From NCBI RefSeq assembly GCF_013337115.1, contig NZ_SGWE01000004.1, positions 248,001 through 312,000 of the forward strand: 64,000 nucleotides of DNA, written 5' to 3'. The position numbers were made by a program, and so were the translations under genes. The notes under the pieces were generated by a model. The model was given only the letters and a program-made list of their open reading frames with translations, ran no database searches and was not told the origin of the DNA. Of the stretch, positions 29,468-35,216 are shown piece by piece. Each line of letters opens with the position of its first letter. Position 1 is the stretch's first letter. This DNA comes from Deinococcus sp. JMULE3 (GTDB lineage Bacteria > Deinococcota > Deinococci > Deinococcales > Deinococcaceae).

Positions 29468-29582
29468 GGCAGTCGCTGCGCACGCAGCACTTCGCGGGAA
29501 CAGAGGGAAGTCCGGTCACGCCCCACCAGGGGTTCAGTCCGGCACGGTCGCGCCACGGTTCACAGTCCGAACGCTCGCCCAG
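29468..29582 (+). ncRNA. Cobalamin (B12) riboswitch
   Basis: The leader shows the conserved core of AdoCbl riboswitches in order: a GCTGCG-CA-CGCAGC hairpin (29475-29488), GGGAAC then AGGGAAG (29504-29510), TCCGGT, a CCCC-ACCA-GGGG hairpin (29521-29532), AGTCCGG, the B12-box-like CACGGTCGCGCCACGGT (29543-29559) and the closing CAGTCCGAACGCTCGCC (29563-29579). The peripheral P8-P12 arm seen in many B12 riboswitches is absent, as in short class II types. It lies directly after a strong promoter and 230 bp ahead of the thioesterase-nrdIEFH genes. In Streptomyces a B12 riboswitch likewise represses the B12-independent reductase genes. A GCCCC-N7-GGGGC stem (29604-29620) and a TTTT at 29630 may form the expression platform. 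Confidence 0.8.
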
Positions 29583-29689
29583 CGAAGAGACGCCCACATC
29601 ACGGCCCCCGCGCAAGGGGCACAAGGCGGTTTTCCCTTGATCACCTGACACCCTCTGCCCCGCTGCCCCTGACCCGGCCCCGCTCTGCC

Positions 29690-29795
29690 TGCGGCGCACG
29701 TTCGGAACACCGCCGAACCTGCACCTCCGTCGCCGCCGGGCCTCCCCGTCTTCCTCTCGCTCCGCTCGGGTTCGTCTGACGACTCACCGGAAGCC
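29690..29795 (-). repeat. Family A repeat, copy A6 (divergent, minus orientation)
   Basis: On the minus strand: GGTGAGTCGTCAGACGAACCCGAG, CGGAGCGAG, a GC-rich middle and the core hairpin GTTCGG-CGGTGTT-CCGAAC (29700-29718). The CCCGAGCGGAGCGAG block and the 7-nt loop ending in GTT identify it as family A; the ends are degraded. It lies in the nrd leader between the riboswitch and the first ORF. Confidence 0.7.
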
Positions 29796-29810
29796 CCCCA
29801 GAGGTGTTCC

Positions 29811-30239
29811 ATGACCCTGCCCCTGTCCCGTCCCCCGCTGGGCGGCCTTCCGCCCGTGCCGCCGCGTGAAACTCGCGTGACGCACGTCGTCTTCCCCGGC
29901 CTGACGAACCATCACGGCACGCTGTTCGGTGGTGAGGCGCTGTCCCTGATGGACTCGGCGGCGTTCATCGCGGCGACCCGGCACTGCCGGAAGAAGGTCG
30001 TGACGCGGCACCTGGACGCCATGGAGTTCCGTCATCCGATTCCGCAGGGGTCACTGGTGGAACTCGTGGCGCGCGTGGTGCGGACCGGGCGGACGAGCAT
30101 GACGGTGCAGGTGGACGTGTTCCGTGAGGACATGTACAGCGAGACGCGGGAACTGGCGTGCGCGGGGACGTTCGCGCTCGTGGCGCTGGGTGAGGACGGG
30201 CAGCCTGCGCCCGTGCCCCCTCTGGCGGCAGAGGCGTGA
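29811..30239 (+). CDS. Acyl-CoA thioesterase (hotdog fold, YciA/BFIT-like)
   Basis: A 142-residue single hotdog-domain thioesterase. Key segments are VVFPGLTNHHGTLFGGEALSLMDSAAF (residues 27-53; the N-H-x-G-T-x-F-G-G stretch lines the active site and CoA site), DAMEFRHPIPQGSLVEL near 68 and VQVDVFREDMYSETRE near 98. It hydrolyses acyl-CoA thioesters. It is the first gene after the B12 riboswitch; its stop overlaps the nrdI start by GTGA, so it is almost certainly co-transcribed with the ribonucleotide reductase genes. Why a thioesterase shares this control is unclear. Confidence 0.88.
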   Translation: MTLPLSRPPLGGLPPVPPRETRVTHVVFPGLTNHHGTLFGGEALSLMDSAAFIAATRHCRKKVVTRHLDAMEFRHPIPQGSLVELVARVVRTGRTSMTVQVDVFREDMYSETRELACAGTFALVALGEDGQPAPVPPLAAEA

Positions 30240-30679
30240 GGTTGGTTTTCGATTCGTTGACGGGGAACGTGCGGCGGTTCGCGACGGCCCTGGCGCGTGA
30301 GGCGGGGGGCCTGCCGGTCGGGTCGGTGCGGGACGCGCCGCCCGCGCCGGGCGAGGGGTTCCTGCTGCTGACGTACACGTTCGGGTCGGGGCAGGTGCCG
30401 GACAGCACCGCCGCGTTCCTGCGCGAGCACGGCGCGGGCCTGCGGGGCGTGGTGGCGAGCGGCAGTTACCACTGGGGCGAGAACTTCGGGCGGGCGGGCG
30501 ACCGGATCGCCGCGCAGTTCGGGGTCCCGCTGGTGGCCCGGCTGAACAAGGGCGGGACGGCAGCGGACCGCGCGGCGGTGCTGGCGTGGCTGGCGGGGCA
30601 GGGTAAGGAATCGAGCGCAGCGTGGGTGTCGCCCGTGGGGGCGGAAAGGACGAACGAATGGATCCCTGGATTGAACTGA
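30236..30679 (+). CDS. nrdI: NrdI flavodoxin-like protein of class Ib ribonucleotide reductase
   Basis: A 147-residue flavodoxin-like protein. MRLVFDSLTGNVRRFATAL at the start is the FMN phosphate loop (usually YxSxTGNxxRF), LLTYTFGSGQVP near residue 43 and VVASGSYHWGENFGRAGDRIA near 72 are the NrdI flavin loops, with the isoalloxazine-contacting GNRNFG motif changed to GENFG. Reduced NrdI with O2 makes the oxidant that assembles the Mn(III)2-tyrosyl radical in NrdF. The GTG start overlaps the thioesterase stop; the 3' end overlaps nrdE by 22 bp. Confidence 0.9.
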   Translation: MRLVFDSLTGNVRRFATALAREAGGLPVGSVRDAPPAPGEGFLLLTYTFGSGQVPDSTAAFLREHGAGLRGVVASGSYHWGENFGRAGDRIAAQFGVPLVARLNKGGTAADRAAVLAWLAGQGKESSAAWVSPVGAERTNEWIPGLN

Positions 30680-32745
30680 ACAACAAGGTGCTCGCGGGCG
30701 GCGTGGTGGACACGTCGCATGATCAGGAGGCGCTGCGGGTGTACTTCCGCGAGAAGGTCAACCCGAACACCGTGACCTTCCCCAGCCTGGAGGAGAAGAT
30801 CGCCACGCTGACCGAGCGGGGCGTGTGGGACCCGGCGGTGTTTGCCCGGTTCCGCCCGTCGGAGGTGCGCGCGGTGTTCGAGCGGGCGTACAGCCTGAAC
30901 TTCCGCTTCCGGTCGTTCATGGGGGCGTTCAAGTTCTACAGCGAGTACGCGACCATGACCCCGGACCGCAAGCAGTGGCTGGAGCGGTACGAGGACCGCC
31001 TGAGCGTCACGGCCCTGGCCCGCAGCGAGTCCCTGCCCGAGGCACTGGAACTCGTGGAGCATCTGGTGAATCAGACGTTCACGCCCGCGACGCCCACCCT
31101 GATGAACTCCGGGAAGGCGAACACGGGGCGGCTGGTGAGTTGCTTCCTGCTGCAGGACTGCACGGACAACCTGGATTCGATCACGAAGACGCTGTCGTTC
31201 GTGGCGGAACTCAGCAAGGGCGGCGGCGGGATCGGCGTGGAGGTCAGCAACCTGCGTGCGCGCGGCGAGAGTCTGCGCGGCATCCAGAACGTCACGAAGG
31301 GCGTCATGGGCGTCGCGAAGATGCTGGACAACATGCTGCGCTACGCGGATCAGGCGGGGCAGCGGCCCGGCGCGGGCGCGATCTACCTGAGCGTCATGCA
31401 CCCTGACTTCCTGGACACCCTCAGCGCGAAGAAGATCGCGTCCGACGAGGACGCCCGCCTGAAAACCCTGTCCATGGGCGCGACCATCCCGGACATCTTC
31501 CTGGAGAAGGCCCGCGCCGGGCAGGACATCTACCAGTTCTACCCGCACTCGCTGTTCCAGGAGACCGGCCGGGAGTTCACCAGCATCGACTGGACCCGCG
31601 AGTACGACACGCTGGCCGCGAACCCGCGCCTGCGCAAGAAACTCGTGTCGCCCCGCCGCATCCTGGAGGACATCGCCGTCACGCAGGGCGAGAGCGGCTA
31701 CCCGTACCTGCTGTTCGAGGGCAACGCGAACCGCGTGAACCCCATCCCGAACGTCGGGACGATCAAGATGAGCAACCTGTGCAGCGAGATCCTGCAACCC
31801 ACCCTCCCCAGCACCTTCCACGCGTACGGGCAGGAGGAAAAGGATCAGGTGGGCCTGGACGTCAGCTGCAACCTCGCGTCGCTGGTCATCGAGCAGAGCC
31901 TCGCGAGCGGCGACCTGGGGCGCGTGGTGCGCTCGGCGGTGAAACTGCTGGACAACGTGGCCCGCTCGACCAGCATCCACGAGGTGCCCGCCGTGAAGCG
32001 CGCCAACGAGGAGATGCGCAGCATCGGCCTGGGCGCGATGGGCCTGCACTCGTTCCTGGCGAAGAACGAACTCGTGTACGGCAGCCCCGAGGCGCTGGAG
32101 TTCGTGAACGTGTATTTCGCCGCCGTGCACTACCACGCCCGCCGCACCAGCATGCAGGTCGCGCGGGACACCGGCTTCGTGTTCCAGGGCTTCCAGGGCA
32201 GCCGCTATCAGAGCGGCGAGCACTTCGCGCAGTACCTGCACGAGGACTTCCTGCCGACCACGCCCGAGGTCGCCGCGCTGTTCGACGGGCACGACCTCCC
32301 CACCCGCGCCGACTGGCAGGCGCTCGTGCAGGACATCCAGACGCACGGCCTGGCGCACTCCTTCGTCATGGCCATCGCCCCGACGGGCAGCATCAGCTAC
32401 GTCAGCAACGCCTCGGCCAGCATCATGCCCATCACCGAACGCGTCGAGACCCGCACGAGCAACAAGGCCCGCACCATCTACCCCATGCCCCACCTGAACG
32501 AACTGACCGAATGGTTCTACGAGGAAGCGTACGACATGGACCAGAAACGCGTCATCGACACCGTCGCCGCCGCGCAACGCCACGTCGACCAGGGCATCTC
32601 CTGCACGCTGTTCGTGCCCAGCAACGCCAGCACCCGCACCCTGCAACGCTACTACCTCTACGCCTACGCCAGAGGACTGAAAACGCTGTACTACACGCGC
32701 CTGCGCAAGGTCAGCATCGACGAGTGCCTGAACTGCGCCATCTGA
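30658..32745 (+). CDS. nrdE: Class Ib ribonucleoside-diphosphate reductase, alpha subunit
   Basis: A 695-residue catalytic subunit that reduces ribonucleoside diphosphates. It lacks an N-terminal ATP-cone, as expected for class Ib. Catalytic elements are present: the reducing Cys162 in LVSCFLLQDC, the N-x-C-x-E triad in NLCSEIL near residue 372, the radical-transfer tyrosine pair Tyr678-Tyr679 in LYYTRLRK and the C-terminal redox pair CLNCAI (Cys690, Cys693). The ATG at 30658 is preceded by GAAAGGA. It is followed after 147 bp by nrdF, with a hairpin at 32806-32834 in the gap. Confidence 0.97.
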   Translation: MDPWIELNNKVLAGGVVDTSHDQEALRVYFREKVNPNTVTFPSLEEKIATLTERGVWDPAVFARFRPSEVRAVFERAYSLNFRFRSFMGAFKFYSEYATMTPDRKQWLERYEDRLSVTALARSESLPEALELVEHLVNQTFTPATPTLMNSGKANTGRLVSCFLLQDCTDNLDSITKTLSFVAELSKGGGGIGVEVSNLRARGESLRGIQNVTKGVMGVAKMLDNMLRYADQAGQRPGAGAIYLSVMHPDFLDTLSAKKIASDEDARLKTLSMGATIPDIFLEKARAGQDIYQFYPHSLFQETGREFTSIDWTREYDTLAANPRLRKKLVSPRRILEDIAVTQGESGYPYLLFEGNANRVNPIPNVGTIKMSNLCSEILQPTLPSTFHAYGQEEKDQVGLDVSCNLASLVIEQSLASGDLGRVVRSAVKLLDNVARSTSIHEVPAVKRANEEMRSIGLGAMGLHSFLAKNELVYGSPEALEFVNVYFAAVHYHARRTSMQVARDTGFVFQGFQGSRYQSGEHFAQYLHEDFLPTTPEVAALFDGHDLPTRADWQALVQDIQTHGLAHSFVMAIAPTGSISYVSNASASIMPITERVETRTSNKARTIYPMPHLNELTEWFYEEAYDMDQKRVIDTVAAAQRHVDQGISCTLFVPSNASTRTLQRYYLYAYARGLKTLYYTRLRKVSIDECLNCAI

Positions 32746-32805
32746 CCGGCGGGCCGCAGGCCCCGAGCAGCGCGAGAAACCGACCCGGCAGCGGCGTGAA
32801 GTGGA

Positions 32806-32834
32806 ACGGGCGGGAGTGCCGTCCTCCCGTCCGT
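32806..32834 (+). other. Hairpin between nrdE and nrdF
   Basis: An 11-bp stem (ACGGGCGGGAG / CTCCCGTCCGT, one G-T wobble) with a 7-nt loop. It is flanked by a direct repeat GTGGAACGG. No T-run follows, so it may be an mRNA processing or stability element that sets the nrdE:nrdF ratio rather than a terminator. Confidence 0.45.
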
Positions 32835-32892
32835 GGAACGGAATGCCGCGCCCACACGAACACCAACTATCCCAATCCCTGTGAGACCTGAT

Positions 32893-33888
32893 ATGACCCG
32901 AGCCCCCTTTACTGCCACGAACTGGAGCGACCCCGAGGACAGCTTCTCGGTCACGTTCTACGAGAAGTACACGTCCCAGCTGTGGTTCCCGGACGAGATT
33001 CCGCTGACGAACGACGCGATCCACTGGAAGAGCCTGACCGAGCAGGAACGCTGGACGTACATGCACGCCTCGGCGGGCCTGAACGCGCTGGACACGCTGC
33101 AGGGCGAGGTGGGCATGCCCGCCCTGCGCGGCCTCGTGGACGGGCACATCCGCAAGGCGACCCTGCAGTTCCAGGGGATGATGGAGGACATTCACGCGCG
33201 CAGCTACAGCCTGATGAACAAGACGTTCCTGACGACCACCGAGGAACGCGCCGTGTTCGCGTGGGTGGAGGCGCAGCCGCAGCTGCAGTTCAAGATTCAG
33301 TTCATCGAGGACGTGTTCCGCGACCCGGACATCAGCGACTTCGGCCTGTGGCGGAAGATGGTCGTGTCGTGCATGCTGGAAACGGCGCTGTTCTACAGCG
33401 GCTTCTACTACCCGCTGCTGCTGGCCGGGCAGGGCCGCATGGTGTCCGCCGGGGAGATCTTCAACCTGATCATTCTCGACGAGGCCGTGCACGGCGTGTA
33501 CGTGGCGCTGCTGGCGCAGGAGAAGTTCGCCGCGCTGACCGAAGAGGAACAGGCGCAGGCCTTCGCGTGGTACGAGGCGAGCCTCGACACGCTGTACCGC
33601 AACGAACTGGCGTACACCGAGGTGCTGTACGGCAGCGTGAACCTCGTGGAGGACGTCGCCACGTTCATCCGCTTCAACTTCAACGTGCTGGCCGACAACC
33701 TGGGCCTGGAACGCCGCTTCCCGGACGAGGACGTGAATCCCGTCGTGCTGAACGGTATCCGCTCACGCGGCACCACCCACGACTTCTTCAGCGCCAAGGG
33801 CAGCAGCTACGCCAAACTCCGCGTCGAAGCACTGACGGATGACGATTTCAGCGAACTCTGGCCCGCTCAGGAGGTCGCCCATGACTGA
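32893..33888 (+). CDS. nrdF: Class Ib ribonucleoside-diphosphate reductase, beta subunit
   Basis: A 331-residue ferritin-like radical subunit. All metal ligands are present: Asp67 (LDTLQ), Glu98 and His101 (MMEDIHARSYS), Glu163 (CMLETALF), Glu197 and His200 (ILDEAVHGVY); the radical tyrosine is Tyr105. The first four positions match E. coli NrdF numbering exactly. The C-terminus (FSELWPAQEVAHD) replaces the usual tail that docks into NrdE. It overlaps the nrdH-like gene by eight bases. Confidence 0.97.
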   Translation: MTRAPFTATNWSDPEDSFSVTFYEKYTSQLWFPDEIPLTNDAIHWKSLTEQERWTYMHASAGLNALDTLQGEVGMPALRGLVDGHIRKATLQFQGMMEDIHARSYSLMNKTFLTTTEERAVFAWVEAQPQLQFKIQFIEDVFRDPDISDFGLWRKMVVSCMLETALFYSGFYYPLLLAGQGRMVSAGEIFNLIILDEAVHGVYVALLAQEKFAALTEEEQAQAFAWYEASLDTLYRNELAYTEVLYGSVNLVEDVATFIRFNFNVLADNLGLERRFPDEDVNPVVLNGIRSRGTTHDFFSAKGSSYAKLRVEALTDDDFSELWPAQEVAHD

Positions 33889-34150
33889 CCCGAAACCCTT
33901 CGTGCTGTTCACGCAGGACCAGTGTCCGCAGTGCGAGACCCTCAAGCGCATGCTGACCCTGCCCCTGCGCGGCGCGTTCGACGACCAGATCGAAGTGCTG
34001 CACCGCCAGCAGCACCCCGACGCCTTCACCGCACTGGCCGACGCGCACGGCCTAGCCCGCACCCCCGCCCTGCTGCACCGCCCCAGCGGGAAACTGCTGC
34101 TCGACACCGGCAGCCTCGGCGCGGTCAAGGCGTTCCTCACTCATAGCTGA
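33881..34150 (+). CDS. nrdH: NrdH-like glutaredoxin
   Basis: An 89-residue thioredoxin-fold redox protein. The active site is FTQDQCPQCETLKRML (CPQC), resembling the CVQC/CMQC sites of NrdH redoxins; ARTPALLHRPSGKLL carries the cis-proline. It probably reduces the C-terminal disulfide of NrdE. The ATG lies within the 3' end of nrdF. A standard glutaredoxin role is less likely given the context. It ends the operon; a convergent small gene follows 15 bp away. Confidence 0.85.
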   Translation: MTDPKPFVLFTQDQCPQCETLKRMLTLPLRGAFDDQIEVLHRQQHPDAFTALADAHGLARTPALLHRPSGKLLLDTGSLGAVKAFLTHS

Positions 34151-34164
34151 GAGCCACGCCCCCT

Positions 34165-34386
34165 TCACTCTGCGGCGCGACGAAGTCGTTCTACCCGTTG
34201 CACGGCCCGGTTAAGAGTGACAAGCGACTCTTCCGCGTGTGGATCGAGGATTCCACCTGCCGCATCTGGAATCACGATGCCCAGATTCCAGAGCAGCTGC
34301 CCGAATCGCAGATCAGGATCCTTTTCTATCTGCTCAAGCAGGAGTTCAACGAGGGCAAGATTCGCGTCCTGGCGAGGGTTTGACAT
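34165..34386 (-). CDS. Small conserved protein, 'PDLRFGQL' family
   Basis: A 73-residue protein. The segment LLLEQIEKDPDLRFGQLLWN followed by ILDPHAEESL matches a widespread family of small hypothetical proteins with the pattern (I/L)xxxWxxxPDLRxGQLIxN...D(P/F)xxxED. No function is known. The ATG at 34386 is the only suitable start in frame; no strong Shine-Dalgarno is visible. It is convergent with nrdH and lies just downstream (same strand) of the HAD hydrolase gene. Confidence 0.65.
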   Translation of the reverse strand: MSNPRQDANLALVELLLEQIEKDPDLRFGQLLWNLGIVIPDAAGGILDPHAEESLVTLNRAVQRVERLRRAAE

Positions 34387-34409
34387 CCATCTGAAGCTTA
34401 CACGCCTGC

Positions 34410-35009
34410 TTACTTCACGCCCAGCGCCGCCAGTTCCTCCCGGAGCTGCGCGGCGTTCTCGTAGCGGACAGCGTGCATACCGACCCGGCGGGCGGCTTCG
34501 GTGTTCTGGGCGCGGTCGTCGATCATGACGGCCTCGTGCGGGGCGACGGCGGCCAGGGTCAGGGCGGCGCGGTAGATGGCGGGGTTGGGTTTCATGAGTT
34601 CCAGCGTGGAGGACGTGAAGAACGCCAGCAGGAAGTCGCTGAGGCCGTAGGTGCGGATGCGGTGGTCGTTCAGGTCGCGGCCCTCGTTGTTCAGGGCGTA
34701 CAGGCGGTGGCGCGTTGCGAGGTCGCGGGCGAGGGCCAGGGCGCCTTCGTGCGGGGTGCTCTGCGCTTCCATCGCCGCGCGGAACTCCTCCTGCGTGAAG
34801 GTCTGCGGGTGGCAGAACACGGTCTGCTCGAGGTACTCGTCCAGGGTCATGCGGCCCAGTTCCAGCTCGGGCACGGCCAGCTTGTGCCGCTCGTTGAAGT
34901 CCGTGGCGTCCAGCCCGAACTGCGCGGCGACGACGGCACGCTGCTCGCGGTCCCAGCCGTTGCTGAGCAGCACGCCGCCGATGTCGAAGAAGAGGGCGCG
35001 GATGGTCAT
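34410..35009 (-). CDS. HAD-superfamily hydrolase
   Basis: A 199-residue phosphatase-like enzyme of the HAD IA group. Motif I is FFDIGGVLLSNGW near residue 7: the nucleophile Asp is kept but the second Asp (DxD) is Gly, as in several HAD-IA members (DIGGV). Motif II is in LYALNNEGRDLN near 108, Lys motif III in MKPNPAIYRAAL near 143, and motif IV in AVMIDDRAQNTEAARRVGM near 165. Substrate unknown. A family A repeat lies between it and polA. Confidence 0.87.
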   Translation of the reverse strand: MTIRALFFDIGGVLLSNGWDREQRAVVAAQFGLDATDFNERHKLAVPELELGRMTLDEYLEQTVFCHPQTFTQEEFRAAMEAQSTPHEGALALARDLATRHRLYALNNEGRDLNDHRIRTYGLSDFLLAFFTSSTLELMKPNPAIYRAALTLAAVAPHEAVMIDDRAQNTEAARRVGMHAVRYENAAQLREELAALGVK

Positions 35010-35101
35010 GCCCGCAGGGTACGCCCGCACCCGACTGGGGCGACCTCAACGCCAAGAAAGAGTGAGGGGGGTAGGCCGTTCCCACTGCCCACCCCCCACA
35101 G

Positions 35102-35213
35102 AGCGGATTCATCCGATTCCCGGCTTCCCGGAACGTCACCGGGAAGCCGTCCATCTCCTGAACCCGCCTTGATTGCTCCTCCCTCCGGTCGGGTTCGTCT
35201 GCGACTCACCGCA
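35102..35213 (-). repeat. Family A repeat, copy A5 (divergent, minus orientation)
   Basis: On the minus strand it reads CGGTGAGTCGCAGACGAACCC, ACCGGAGGGAGGAG, then a perfect 11-bp core hairpin CGGCTTCCCGG-N7-CCGGGAAGCCG (35121-35149) and a degenerate end resembling CGGATGAATCCG. It begins 3 bp after the polA stop. The stem sequence differs from other copies on both sides in step. Confidence 0.8.
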
Positions 35214-35216
35214 ATT

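Noticed and set aside
29495..29520. RNase P RNA-like sequence (GAGGGAAGTCCGG)
   Set aside because: It resembles the RNase P CR-I box, but the following AGTCCGGCACGGTCGCGCCAC and CAGTCCGAACGCTCGCC boxes fit a cobalamin riboswitch, and the stretch is too short for RNase P RNA.
30466..33492. Very long minus-strand open frame (about 1000 codons) antisense to the nrd genes
   Set aside because: It is a high-GC shadow: its translation is rich in Arg, Gln, His and Val with no family motifs, and it lies opposite nrdE and nrdF, which have every catalytic residue. Similar shadows opposite the protease/FemX region (39176-42490) and opposite glmM (49411-52518) were dropped for the same reason.
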